From: Saprospiraceae bacterium
Lineage (GTDB): Bacteria; Bacteroidota; Bacteroidia; Chitinophagales; Saprospiraceae
DNA length: 64,000 bases
Direction: 5' to 3'
NCBI GenBank assembly: GCA_028279185.1
Contig: JANQSS010000258.1
Coordinates: 1-64,000, forward strand
The notes under the pieces are model-generated. The model was not told where the DNA came from and did no database searches. It was given only the letters and a program-made list of their open reading frames with translations. Position 1 is the stretch's first letter. Each line of letters begins with the position of its first letter. The translations under genes and the position numbers were made by a program. Positions 1 through 8,589 of the stretch are shown here, piece by piece.

Positions 1-480
1 CGACTACACTTCCAGCATTGGCTGCGGCGTCCACGGCATCGCCGGCAAGATTCGCAGCGCCTTTAGCGGCATCGGCAACACCATCAACGACGGCTCCTCC
101 TGCATCTTTCGCACCTTCGACGACTGCACTTCCAGCATCGGCTGCGGCGTCCACGGCATCGCCGGCAAGATTCGCTGCGCCTTTGGCGGCATCAGATACA
201 CCATCAACAATGGCTCCGCCTACATCTTTCGCACCTTCGACGACTGCACTTCCAGCATCGGCTGCGGCGTCTACGGCATCACCGGCAAGATTAGCTGCGC
301 CTTTGGCGGCGTCGGCAACACCATCGGCCACCGCGGCCCCAGCATCTTTTGCACCTTCGACGATTGCACTTCCAGCACTAACTGTTGCGTCGGCCATATC
401 GCCAGCGACATTTGCTGCCCCTTTTGCGACATCGGCCGCTCCGCTAGCTACCGCTTCACTGGCATCCTTTGCGCTGGAAA
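1..480. repeat. 120-bp in-frame tandem repeat
   Basis: Four units of exactly 120 bp are visible, starting near 1, 121, 241 and 361, the last being the most diverged. The period is a multiple of three, so it encodes 40-residue protein repeats on the minus strand. The array continues beyond the window start. Confidence 0.85.
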
Positions 481-511
481 ACAAACTTTTTATCCAAGAA
501 ATTAATCCCAT
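1..511 (-). CDS. Alanine-rich 40-residue-repeat protein (3' end cut by window)
   Basis: This reading frame is open from an ATG at 509-511 to the window edge, so only the N-terminal 170 residues are seen. After a short start (MGLISWIKSLFSS) the protein consists of 40-residue repeats rich in Ala, Gly, Asp and Val, with recurrent segments such as DAAKGAANLAGDAVDAAAD. The DNA repeats every 120 bp exactly (units begin near 1, 121, 241 and 361) and the units are almost identical, so the expansion is recent. The pattern suggests long amphipathic helices of the LEA/apolipoprotein type. No signal peptide is visible. The function is unknown. The opposite-strand open frame over the same bases is a by-product of the repeat composition. 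Confidence 0.7.
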   Translation of the reverse strand, partial: MGLISWIKSLFSSAKDASEAVASGAADVAKGAANVAGDMADATVSAGSAIVEGAKDAGAAVADGVADAAKGAANLAGDAVDAAADAGSAVVEGAKDVGGAIVDGVSDAAKGAANLAGDAVDAAADAGSAVVEGAKDAGGAVVDGVADAAKGAANLAGDAVDAAANAGSVV

Positions 512-913
512 GATCTTTTATTTAAAATTTATAAAGTGTTTAAGATAACACTAATTGGGATAATTATTGAATTTGAATTATCCCTAGTTTTAAGTCTATC
601 GAATTAATAGATAGGTAGTGTAGCATGATCATAAAAGCTGTTCTGAAATTAAATTAAATAAGGCCTGCTTTCGCACATAAATAGCACATAAGACTAGAAT
701 GAGCCCTATTCTCCAATTATGCTAGTTCGAAATACTTACGTTTTTCGTTGAGACGTTACAGGAAAGTGTGATCTCGCTGTTAGAATGTCGGCCTTCTCTT
801 CATCGTCAATGGATTTAAAGCAGCCTGCACGATACCATTCATTATTTATGTAAAACAAGAATGTGAAATGGTTCGATGCACGTAATCGTCCCAGATAGCA
901 CGACCAAAGCAGG
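512..913. other. Intergenic, no gene seen
   Basis: About 400 bp lie between the start of the repeat protein and the end of the next minus-strand gene. It holds a perfect 9-bp inverted repeat, GGGATAATT (557-565) and AATTATCCC (576-584), with a 10-nt loop. It lies about 50 bp upstream of the repeat-protein start and could be an operator or a hairpin. Nothing else convincing is seen. Confidence 0.4.
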
Positions 914-1714
914 TTACTGCTCTTTCACCCAGCCGGCATCAATTGAGCATTGATGAACGTCGGCGATTAATTCTAATAATTCCTTTGGGACATCCATTTT
1001 ATAACGCACTTTAATTGTTGTGCCATTATGTTCGATGTATACAGACTCCATGTCGCTGATAGACGGATTATCGTAAACAGCTTGTAATTTTTTAAAGTCA
1101 ATTTCGTCTGCACGCCTCATTAATTCCTTCACTCTGTTTGCGTCGAAATTGTGATTTTGCTTTCCTGTTACTTCTACAAAACGTTTGCCCGTGTACTTGG
1201 CCGAACCGTCTGAAAATAGTGTCATTTCGTAAATAGGACATGTACCAAAGCACCCCGTCCTTTTTATTTTCAAGTAGTCTTCAGAATCTTCTCTTTTCAC
1301 ATCATGTTTTGACCATTTCCGAAAGGTGATTGTTTCCTTTCCCTTTAAGACAAGTTTGTCGTCATCCATTTCGATTGTGAATACGCCAACCAATTTATCC
1401 CGAAGCGCTTCAGCCATTCGACTATCGCAACACATCCGAGTACAAGACATCTTATCCTCCAGGTTAATTTGGTTTTTTCCAGTTACAGTGTAGGGTGTCC
1501 GACACTTATTGACGTCTAACTGCACTAATAAGTTTTTCTCCTGTATCTCGACTGAATAATAATCATCCGGATAAAGATCTTGGCCATGTTCCGTCGTGAT
1601 CTGTTCCAACGTCCACTTTGTGCCAATCATCTTTTCTAATTTATCGTCACAACTCGTCATGAAAGCAATCATTGCTAGCAGTGTTATTAATAGACCTGGA
1701 TTCCAATTTTTCAT
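914..1714 (-). CDS. Lipoprotein with META-like and DUF6438 domains
   Basis: The start at 1714 is chosen because it gives a lipoprotein signal (MKNWNPG, hydrophobic stretch, lipobox FMTSC) at the N-terminus; the open frame extends 25 codons further upstream without a signal. Residues about 25-130 resemble the META/HslJ fold (WTLEQ near the start, a Cys-rich centre with CTRMCC, then a DDDKLVLKG strand). The C-terminal half carries the DUF6438 signature TGCFGTCPIYEMTLFSDG. It is predicted to be anchored in an envelope membrane. Both domains are of unknown or loosely defined function. It diverges from the TonB receptor gene. Confidence 0.75.
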   Translation of the reverse strand: MKNWNPGLLITLLAMIAFMTSCDDKLEKMIGTKWTLEQITTEHGQDLYPDDYYSVEIQEKNLLVQLDVNKCRTPYTVTGKNQINLEDKMSCTRMCCDSRMAEALRDKLVGVFTIEMDDDKLVLKGKETITFRKWSKHDVKREDSEDYLKIKRTGCFGTCPIYEMTLFSDGSAKYTGKRFVEVTGKQNHNFDANRVKELMRRADEIDFKKLQAVYDNPSISDMESVYIEHNGTTIKVRYKMDVPKELLELIADVHQCSIDAGWVKEQ

Positions 1715-2011
1715 TTTTACTATCTCTGATTCATAAGTAAGACGCAAGAAAGGTAAGAAATACACATGAGACATTAAGTTGAAATACAATTACCATAGCC
1801 GATTGAGGTCTTGAATAAAAAACATAAGGCACAATTGTCAGAGTATTGTCATAATAGACAAATAAAACCAATACATGTAACTAATATATATATGTATGTT
1901 GCTTGTTATCATGTATATAGATTTCAATCAGGTGTCAAGCCAGGCAATTTTGTGGTTCCTCACAAAACACCTATTGCAAGCGTATGTTTTGATGATAACT
2001 TTGCGGAATTA
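1715..2011. other. Divergent promoter region
   Basis: This region separates the DUF6438 lipoprotein from the TonB receptor. The receptor frame stays open back to 1811, but the extra residues look unlike protein. The only clear signal is the promoter just before the receptor gene. No Fur box or riboswitch was recognised by eye. Confidence 0.4.
1974..2003 (+). promoter_or_regulatory. Bacteroidota-type promoter of the haem receptor gene
   Basis: A -7 element TAACTTTG at 1996-2003 fits TAnnTTTG, with TTG at 1974-1976 and a 19-nt spacer as the -33 element. The expected transcription start is only about 4-6 nt before the ATG at 2012. Confidence 0.55.
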
Positions 2012-4288
2012 ATGCATGACTTTAAGCCATATATCAAAAAAAATAGCGGGTTTCTACTAGTCGTTTTTTATTTGCTTGCTTTCGGCACAAATGGACAGGT
2101 AACGCTGGAATTGCGAGATTTGGCGAATGGCGAACCAGTTGCAGATGCGGTTGTAGAAATCGTAACGGGAGAAGGTGAAACGGTATTCTTTACTTCGGAT
2201 GAAAAGGGAAGTGTCGTTGCGGAAAGATTGGAATTGCCTGTATCCATTTTTATTCAACATCTTGGATATGAGCGATTGCAGCGTACCATAGAATCACAGA
2301 CACGGATCGTAATAGACCTGGAGCCGAGAAGCTACCATATGGAGGATGTCGTTGTCACGGGACAATATCATGCGCAGTCAACGCACAATTCAGTTTATCG
2401 CGTAAAATCAATAAATAAGGAAGAAATAGAACGAATGGCAGGTAGCGATTTGGCCGAAGTTATGTCCTTCGTACAAAATGTGAATTTGGATCGCGACCAA
2501 AACTTAAACGGGCAGTCGGCGAGTTTTCTCGGTTTAGGTGGAAACAATATCAAGATATTATTGGATGGATCACCACTGTCCGGACGAACGGCACTGGTAT
2601 TCGACCTCAGTCAAATCAATTTGTCCAATATAGAAAAGATTGAGATTGTTGAAGGTCCGATGAGCGTCGAATATGGATCGAACGCATTAGCCGGTGTAAT
2701 AAATATTATTACAAAAAAGAAGCTGGCGAAATATCCTTTACTTGAGCTAAAAATTCAAGAAGAGACGATTGGGTCCTCATATGGAGTTGATAAAGGTATT
2801 CATGATCAGTCCATTTCTTTACAACTGCCCCTTTTTGAAAAAATATCCACAACGACCACCCTTGAGCACAAGTATTTTGGCGGGTCCTTCGAAACCGAGG
2901 ATCGCTCATCTGATTGGGATCCCAAACAGCAAATATTCGGAGATATAAAATTGCAAACCACATTGCGAAATGCCGATTTATCGATGCGCACATCATACTA
3001 CAAAGATTGGATAGATAATCTTGGCGATGCAGAAGGCCCCCTACAGAACAGAGCACAGGATGATCACTACAAAGCACGACGCTGGAATCAGCATTTGTCT
3101 TTCGGAAAGTACTATGAGAACTTAGGCAGGGTTGATGCGAAAGTTTCCTTTTCGGATTTTAAACGAATAAAAAATTCATACATAACCAGTCTTCCAGAGG
3201 GTAAGTCCAATTTATCACAGGCTGAAGGGGCACAGGATACATCGTCATTTCAAAATATTTCAACCTGGTTACACCATACGGTGTTGTCCAACGAAAAGTT
3301 AAAAATAAAATGGGGACTTGATGCGCAATATGATAAAACATCCGGCGGACGAATTCTCAATGGGACGGATAAAACATCGTTTGATGGTGCGATTTTTTCA
3401 TCGGCTGAATTTGTTTTATCAGATTTTCTTACAATAAAACCTGGCCTTCGTTGGGCGTACAATAATCGATTTAAGACTCCACTTATTCCATCGATGCACA
3501 CGTTGATACGTTTGACTGAGACTTCGACGATTCGTTTAGGATATGCACGCGGATTTCGAGCCCCGGCATTGCGAGAATTATTTTTTGAATTCGTAGACAA
3601 CAGCCACACAATTTTTGGAAACCCAAATCTACGCCCCGAGACATCTGATTACGTCGACGTGTCATTTACACATATGCATAGATCTAGTACAGGACTCAAA
3701 CAAAAGTTGAGCTCCAGATTTTTTTATACGTCGGCGCGTGATCAGATCACCTTTGCTCAGGATGCTACTAATGCGACTGTTACAACCCTAATGAATGTTG
3801 ATTCGTATAAGGCTTTCGGGTTGAGCTTGAATCAGCACATTTATTTAGAATCAATTGAGGTTTCTGCTGGGGCGGCTGTCATTGCCGCAAAGAATCAACT
3901 TAGCTCAATAGGGGGTACAAAGAATTATTTGGCCACTCCTGAAATTACACTCTCTATAAAAGCAGATGTATTGGAAACGCCCTTGCAAATTATTAGCCAA
4001 TTTAAATACCATGGCAAAGAGCCGACATATGCTTTGGCGAATGATGGTTCAAATGGAAATCCGGCTGAGGCAATTTTGGCGAAGAGCCAGGATTACTATA
4101 TCATGGATGTAATTGGTAAATATACGTTGACGAATCAGTTGACAATATCAGGAGGTATTAAGAATTTATTTGATGTCACCAATGTCCAGGTGGGGAATGG
4201 AAGTAGTTTTCATCAAGCGGGTGGTGAAGTTGCAGTTGGTTATGGTCGATCCGTGTTTTTGCGGTTAAATTATCAAATTAAAATGTAA
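2012..4288 (+). CDS. TonB-dependent outer-membrane receptor (probable haem, HmuR-like)
   Basis: From ATG 2012 the protein has 758 residues, with a signal-like stretch (8-28) ending at NGQ. An upstream in-frame start exists but adds 67 residues without a signal and would lie ahead of the promoter. Residues about 29-105 form a carboxypeptidase-regulatory-like domain. The plug follows: EDVVVTG at 111-117, then a segment with VEGPMSVEYGSNALAGVINI typical of TonB plugs. The rest is beta-barrel with terminal Phe-rich strands. It transports a ligand across the outer membrane using TonB energy. The substrate is inferred to be haem from the downstream HmuY-family lipoprotein, 40 bp away in the same transcription unit. 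Confidence 0.88.
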   Translation: MHDFKPYIKKNSGFLLVVFYLLAFGTNGQVTLELRDLANGEPVADAVVEIVTGEGETVFFTSDEKGSVVAERLELPVSIFIQHLGYERLQRTIESQTRIVIDLEPRSYHMEDVVVTGQYHAQSTHNSVYRVKSINKEEIERMAGSDLAEVMSFVQNVNLDRDQNLNGQSASFLGLGGNNIKILLDGSPLSGRTALVFDLSQINLSNIEKIEIVEGPMSVEYGSNALAGVINIITKKKLAKYPLLELKIQEETIGSSYGVDKGIHDQSISLQLPLFEKISTTTTLEHKYFGGSFETEDRSSDWDPKQQIFGDIKLQTTLRNADLSMRTSYYKDWIDNLGDAEGPLQNRAQDDHYKARRWNQHLSFGKYYENLGRVDAKVSFSDFKRIKNSYITSLPEGKSNLSQAEGAQDTSSFQNISTWLHHTVLSNEKLKIKWGLDAQYDKTSGGRILNGTDKTSFDGAIFSSAEFVLSDFLTIKPGLRWAYNNRFKTPLIPSMHTLIRLTETSTIRLGYARGFRAPALRELFFEFVDNSHTIFGNPNLRPETSDYVDVSFTHMHRSSTGLKQKLSSRFFYTSARDQITFAQDATNATVTTLMNVDSYKAFGLSLNQHIYLESIEVSAGAAVIAAKNQLSSIGGTKNYLATPEITLSIKADVLETPLQIISQFKYHGKEPTYALANDGSNGNPAEAILAKSQDYYIMDVIGKYTLTNQLTISGGIKNLFDVTNVQVGNGSSFHQAGGEVAVGYGRSVFLRLNYQIKM

Positions 4289-4328
4289 ATAATTTATTAA
4301 AATAAAAATTCTAAATTAAAAATTATAT

Positions 4329-5420
4329 ATGAAAATTAAACCATTTTTATTTACACTGTTGATCTTATCAATATTTGCGACCGGCTGTGATGATGATGAA
4401 GGAGGTCAAACGATACCACCTGTAATGGGTACAATACAGGCCCATCTTGGCGGTGAAGCAGAACCCAATCAGGTTTTTATCGACCTCAGTGAAGCGAGAA
4501 ATGAAACTATTGATCGCACATCGTGGGACTTAGGTTTTTCAAATAACGGCGACTTTCGCGTCATACTCAATTCAACTAATGGAATGTTGGCCGCCGCCAC
4601 AAGCAAGACAGATTTTGCCGGTGTAAGCTCAGCTGATACAGCTATGTTTCTCGGGGAAGTGTTAAATGTGGACGCGATTTTTGGAATTCTGATTGGAGGT
4701 GGTGGAGTATTTCCTCCCTGGTTTTCATCAACGGTTGAATGGGCAGATGCACCTAATGGCAATTTGAATAATACGGCTATAGATGAAATTTCAGCTAATA
4801 CAACAGAAAATTTTGTCTACATCATCAATCGAGGTAAAAACCCGAATGGGGAACCACGCGGCTTTATGAAGATTAAAATTGACCGTGATGGAGCGGGTTA
4901 TAGGTTGACTTATGGCGACTTGGATGATGCATCAGGGCAAACTTTGGAAATTGGGCAAGTAACCGATTTTAATTTTACTTATGTGCATTTGAATGACGGA
5001 ATAGTGTCTGTAGAACCGCAAAAGGGTGCTTGGGATCTGGCCTTTTCTACATATACGGATAATGTATTAAGTGGATTTCCGGCGCCAACCGGATTTCCTG
5101 TACCATACTTCGTACGTGATTTTATAAGTACGAATAGACATCAGGTTTCGGTGGCTATGGTGACCGACGCATCTGATATTCTTTCCGCTTACAATGCTTT
5201 TTCAATAGATGATGTGGTTGGTTTGACGTATAGTTCTGACGTGAATTCGATTGGAACAAATTGGCGACTTGTTGGGCAAACAGAACAACGATTGTATGAT
5301 GATCGATTCTTCGTTCTTCAGGATGCATCGGGCAAGTACTTTAAAATATTATTTACCCAATTAAAAAATGATCAGGGACTTCGTGGGTTTCCGGAATTTA
5401 TATTTGAAGAATTGCGATAG
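4329..5420 (+). CDS. HmuY-family lipoprotein with two HmuY-like units
   Basis: This is a 363-residue lipoprotein (lipobox FATGC, Cys20) in the HmuY haem-binding family. Characteristic motifs occur twice: WDLGF at about 66-70 and WDLAF at about 235-239, each preceded by a strand of the type VFIDLS or GIVSVEP. The end has the family pattern YFKILF...LRGFPEF. P. gingivalis HmuY is about 216 residues with one unit, so this is a duplicated form. It likely sits on the outer-membrane surface and passes haem to the TonB receptor encoded upstream. A strong terminator follows. Haem-ligating residues cannot be assigned with certainty by eye. Confidence 0.8.
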   Translation: MKIKPFLFTLLILSIFATGCDDDEGGQTIPPVMGTIQAHLGGEAEPNQVFIDLSEARNETIDRTSWDLGFSNNGDFRVILNSTNGMLAAATSKTDFAGVSSADTAMFLGEVLNVDAIFGILIGGGGVFPPWFSSTVEWADAPNGNLNNTAIDEISANTTENFVYIINRGKNPNGEPRGFMKIKIDRDGAGYRLTYGDLDDASGQTLEIGQVTDFNFTYVHLNDGIVSVEPQKGAWDLAFSTYTDNVLSGFPAPTGFPVPYFVRDFISTNRHQVSVAMVTDASDILSAYNAFSIDDVVGLTYSSDVNSIGTNWRLVGQTEQRLYDDRFFVLQDASGKYFKILFTQLKNDQGLRGFPEFIFEELR

Positions 5421-5444
5421 CAGAGAATTGCAAATCCAAATTAC

Positions 5445-5477
5445 GCCCGGTATAAGCTGATATACCGGGCTTTTTTT
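5445..5477 (+). terminator. Rho-independent terminator after the haem-uptake pair
   Basis: A perfect 10-bp stem GCCCGGTATA (5445-5454) / TATACCGGGC (5461-5470) with a 6-nt loop is followed by seven T residues. It closes the receptor/HmuY transcription unit and separates it from the amidohydrolase gene. Confidence 0.93.
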
Positions 5478-5541
5478 ATGGATCTTTATTGAACTAGTTC
5501 TTATTTCACAATAGTTTTTACCTTCAATTAAAATCCCAATC

Positions 5542-6822
5542 GTGAAAATTTACAAGATTGCTATTTGTCTCTTCCTTTATTCGTTATCGATCCATGCTCA
5601 ACCGACATATATCTTGCATTGCGGGCAACTATTTGATGCAGAAGAGGGGACGGTATTGAATGAAATGTCAATTATTGTCTATCAGCAAGAAATTAGAGAT
5701 GTGGTGCCGGGTTATGTGGATGCTTCTTCGGAGACTGAGATAATAGACTTAACCTCAAGTTTGGTATTACCGGGGCTTATCGACTTGCATGTACACCTGG
5801 AAACGCTATTTGACAAGGATGTTTACATCAACAAATTCAGGCAAGAAACAGAGCTTCTTTCCTTACGTGCTTATGCGCATGGAGTGAAAACGCTAAAAGC
5901 CGGATTTACGACAGTACGGGATTTAGGGGGCACCGGCGCTAATTCGGCATTACGCGATGCAATCGACAGGGGAATTGTTCAAGGGCCTAGAATTTATACG
6001 TGCAGAAAAAGCCTGGCAATAACCGGAGGCCACGCTGATCCTACTAATGGAATGAAATTAGCGTTACAGGGTAGTCCAACCTACCAGGACGGTGTCTGCG
6101 ACGGTGCGGAAGAGTGTGCAAAAGCGGTGCGATGGCAAGTAAAACAAGGAGCCGATTGCATAAAAATAACTGCAACCGGTGGTGTGCTTAGCGTGGCAAA
6201 AGATGGCGATGGACCAGCCTTTGAAATGGATGAACTAGTGGCTATTGTGGAAACAGCTACGGACCGTGGTGTCCATGTTGCTGCTCATGCACATGGAAAA
6301 GAAGGCATGCTTCGCGCCGTCCAGGCCGGCGTACGCACTATAGAACATGGAACCTTCATGGACGAGGAAGTGATGGAAGAGATGATCCGACGAGGCACGT
6401 ATTATGTGCCGACTATAACAGCCGGTTGGTCGGTCGCTGAGAATGCCAAAATAGATGGATTCTTTCCTGAAATTGTCAGGCCTAAGGCCATGCGCATTGG
6501 TCCGCAAATTCAAGAGACTTTTTCGAAAGCCTACGAACGAGGTGTTCGCATTGCCTTCGGAACAGATGCTGGTGTTTTCATGCATGGACAAAATGCCAAG
6601 GAATTCGAACTGATGGTCGACTCGGGCATGCCAATGCTCGAAGCTCTCCAATCTGCCACTTGGATTGCAGCCCAGGTATTGGAGTGGGAAGATAAAATTG
6701 GTTCAATCGTGCGTGGTAAACTAGCCGACATAGTTGCTGTCCCCACGGGAGTGTTGACCAATCCGTCATTGATGATGGAAATCGACTTTGTGATGAAAAA
6801 TGGTGAAATCATTGTTGAATGA
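5542..6822 (+). CDS. Exported metal-dependent amidohydrolase (imidazolonepropionase/prolidase-like)
   Basis: The 426-residue protein starts with a signal peptide ending at HAQ (about residue 20) and has the amidohydrolase TIM-barrel motifs: HVH (83-85), a lysine in CIKITATGG (about 208) that is normally carboxylated, HAHG (about 249-252), IEHG (His269) and FGTDAG (Asp342). These residues bind a one- or two-metal centre. Homologues of this form are Xaa-Pro dipeptidases or related hydrolases of the imidazolonepropionase-like group; the substrate cannot be told from sequence. It is predicted to be periplasmic. It follows a terminator, so it is likely transcribed alone or with the next gene, 65 bp downstream. 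Confidence 0.85.
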   Translation: MKIYKIAICLFLYSLSIHAQPTYILHCGQLFDAEEGTVLNEMSIIVYQQEIRDVVPGYVDASSETEIIDLTSSLVLPGLIDLHVHLETLFDKDVYINKFRQETELLSLRAYAHGVKTLKAGFTTVRDLGGTGANSALRDAIDRGIVQGPRIYTCRKSLAITGGHADPTNGMKLALQGSPTYQDGVCDGAEECAKAVRWQVKQGADCIKITATGGVLSVAKDGDGPAFEMDELVAIVETATDRGVHVAAHAHGKEGMLRAVQAGVRTIEHGTFMDEEVMEEMIRRGTYYVPTITAGWSVAENAKIDGFFPEIVRPKAMRIGPQIQETFSKAYERGVRIAFGTDAGVFMHGQNAKEFELMVDSGMPMLEALQSATWIAAQVLEWEDKIGSIVRGKLADIVAVPTGVLTNPSLMMEIDFVMKNGEIIVE

Positions 6823-6887
6823 TTAATCCTTATTCATTTAATGCAGAACATTAAAATAAAAAGTAACGAAAACACATTATTATATCT

Positions 6888-7343
6888 GTGATCCGAATTA
6901 CCACTGTGTTATTACTACTTTTTTTTACACCTGTCATTCAGGCGCAATCGTTTGAAGAGGCCTTTGTGGATGCTATCAATGAAGTGCGAAATCGGGGATG
7001 TCGATGCAGCGGTGAACGGTTCAAACCGGTGGCTAGCGTAAAATACCACGACTTGCTTTCTTTATCTGCGGCTCGACATGCGCAAGATATAAGAAATCAA
7101 AGACGATTAAATCATTATTCTCGAAATGGTCGAAACATCGGGGAAAGGATTCAGCATGTGGGCTATCGTTGGCGCGTGGTTGGTGAAAACTTAGCCTATG
7201 GACAGCGTTCGATTTCTGAAGTCATAAGCGATTGGCTGGATAGCTATACACATTGCAAACTTCTAATGGACCCCCGTTTTGAAGATGTCGGGTTTGCGAA
7301 AAATGGCCCGTATTGGGTCTTACATTTTGGTAAAACCAAATAA
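6888..7343 (+). CDS. Secreted CAP (SCP/PR1-like) domain protein
   Basis: The start codon is GTG (6888). The 151-residue product has a signal peptide ending at IQAQS and one CAP domain, with LSLSAARHAQD early, GENLAYGQ (about residue 103) and a C-terminal PYWVLHFGK. Bacterial CAP proteins such as YkwD/SafA relatives are secreted and often of unknown role. Two cysteines close together (CRC) near residue 38 are notable. The gene ends 9 bp from the convergent next gene, with no obvious terminator between them. Confidence 0.8.
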   Translation: MIRITTVLLLLFFTPVIQAQSFEEAFVDAINEVRNRGCRCSGERFKPVASVKYHDLLSLSAARHAQDIRNQRRLNHYSRNGRNIGERIQHVGYRWRVVGENLAYGQRSISEVISDWLDSYTHCKLLMDPRFEDVGFAKNGPYWVLHFGKTK

Positions 7344-7352
7344 TGTCATCGT

Positions 7353-7763
7353 TTATTGATTGATCGTATTGTTGCGGATGGGATCTGGAAAATTAGGAAC
7401 AGCCTTGAAAGAGGGTGCCACATTTACCAGAACTATTTCATGACCTAAATTTTCGTGATCGCCATTTGAAAATACTACCGTTAGCCGATAAGCATATTCG
7501 TCATCCGCCAGTCCCAAATCATCGTATGTATATGTCGCCTCCGGCATTCCGTTTCCATTTAATTCGACTATGGCATTCCAGTTTCGACCGTCCACTGAAC
7601 GCTCAATTATGTATTGCTCGACATCTGCTTGACCTTCAGCAAACCAATAGAGATTTACATCACTCCCGTTTACGGAGATTTTGATTTGGACATTTACCTG
7701 GGCCTGAGTCGCGACCAACAATCCAGAACTTGCGACGAAAAGAAGAATGAGTAATTGCTTCAT
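7353..7763 (-). CDS. Secreted Fn3-like protein, possibly lacking its T9SS tail
   Basis: This 136-residue protein has a signal peptide (ending ATQAQ) and one fibronectin-III-like unit of the type common in Bacteroidota surface proteins: LYWFAEGQADVEQYIIERS, then DGRNW and a Tyr-rich strand near AYRLTVVF. The last residues (VPNFPDPIRNN) resemble the beginning of a T9SS sorting domain (FPNPVxNxL) but the frame stops at once. It may therefore be a truncated surface protein, or the resemblance may be chance. No partner gene is adjacent in the same direction. Confidence 0.6.
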   Translation of the reverse strand: MKQLLILLFVASSGLLVATQAQVNVQIKISVNGSDVNLYWFAEGQADVEQYIIERSVDGRNWNAIVELNGNGMPEATYTYDDLGLADDEYAYRLTVVFSNGDHENLGHEIVLVNVAPSFKAVPNFPDPIRNNTINQ

Positions 7764-7858
7764 GATCTTGTAATTTGCCTACTAATATCTATTATCAACG
7801 GCGATTTAGATTAAGTTACTATAGAAACACCTGATTTTCATATAGAAATGTTCCATTT

Positions 7859-8200
7859 CTATTCGTGAAGAATCTTTTTCATCGCCAAGATTAGGGCGTT
7901 TTCCATAATATCCATATGATGATCAGCAGCTACTACGGTCTTAATTTCAGAGAGAAAGATTTTCTCATCCACCTCTGACTTAATAAATTTGGATTTATTG
8001 TCTCGAAAAAAAGATATTAATTCATAATCATTCATGCCTGCATACAAAGCAGCGCATCGCTCATAGGTTTCTGGTGTAAGTGATGCTTTAATAGCTGCGA
8101 TTTCATTTTCATGCTCCTCCCCATCTATATTGGCAGCATAGATCATCATAAGTCCGAAGAACTCGGGTTTGCTCACTTCATAATTTTTGTCTTCTGACAT
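7859..8200 (-). CDS. Small acidic helical protein, TerB-like
   Basis: The 113-residue cytoplasmic protein has no signal or membrane segment. It is helical and acidic, with the segment NIDGEEHENEIAAIKASL resembling the metal-binding first helix pair of TerB-like domains, and a second half EVDEKIFLSEIKTVVAADHHMD of the same style. The TerB assignment is an inference from pattern only; the specific function is unknown. Confidence 0.6.
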   Translation of the reverse strand: MSEDKNYEVSKPEFFGLMMIYAANIDGEEHENEIAAIKASLTPETYERCAALYAGMNDYELISFFRDNKSKFIKSEVDEKIFLSEIKTVVAADHHMDIMENALILAMKKILHE

Positions 8201-8311
8201 AGTATTTAGGTTTTATTCCATTAAAAGCATAAAAGTAATGCTTCATGTAAGGTAAAACATAATTTATGAATCGCATCATGCAGCGAGAAGCCTAGCACTA
8301 AAATTAAAATG

Positions 8312-8428
8312 AAAACAAGTCGATGCCGCAAAGTAGGAGTCTCTCATGTCCACTGAATCATGGGAAGTTCAGCTTCCGGGCCCAGAGACTCCCTATAACA
8401 GATACGTCATGGGATTTTGACTTGTTTT
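8312..8428 (+). ncRNA. Candidate structured RNA (nested long stems, 6S-like outline)
   Basis: A perfect 10-bp outer stem AAAACAAGTC (8312-8321) / GACTTGTTTT (8419-8428) encloses a perfect 9-bp stem GGAGTCTCT (8336-8344) / AGAGACTCC (8384-8392), which encloses a small hairpin GGAAG/CTTCC (about 8363-8376). The two internal single-stranded flanks (about 14 and 26 nt) form a large bubble. This closing stem-bubble-terminal stem outline resembles 6S RNA, but no conserved 6S sequence was recognised and the class is inferred. The strand is uncertain. No clear promoter was found upstream. Confidence 0.35.
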
Positions 8429-8557
8429 GTTATAAAGAGTTCTAGTCTTGCTGAATACAATTACCGTGCCAGTTTACCCAAAAAGGAAGGCTAGGCCGGA
8501 ACCCATGCATTCTCATTGGTGTGGTGTTGGCATCGTGTTAAATAAACATGTTAAAAA

Positions 8558-8589
8558 TTTGAGCAACCGATTGGTTTCTTATATATTTG
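8558..8589 (+). promoter_or_regulatory. Promoter of the ArsR/AHSA1 pair
   Basis: TTTG (8558-8561), a 20-nt spacer and TATATTTG (8582-8589) match the Bacteroidota promoter form TTTG-N19/20-TAnnTTTG. It is about 47 bp before the chosen ATG at 8636. Confidence 0.65.

Noticed and set aside
18-548. Plus-strand open frame rich in Ala/Ser/Pro over the 120-bp repeat
   Set aside because: It is the reverse of the repeat array. The minus strand gives a plausible start and a more regular 40-residue unit.
2709-3077. Minus-strand open frames inside the TonB receptor gene
   Set aside because: They are antisense shadows with poor protein character; the plus strand has clear receptor motifs.
8312-8428. Nested repeat considered as SRP RNA, tmRNA or a riboswitch
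   Set aside because: None of the conserved motifs of these RNAs was recognised; only a 6S-like outline remains as a weak possibility.
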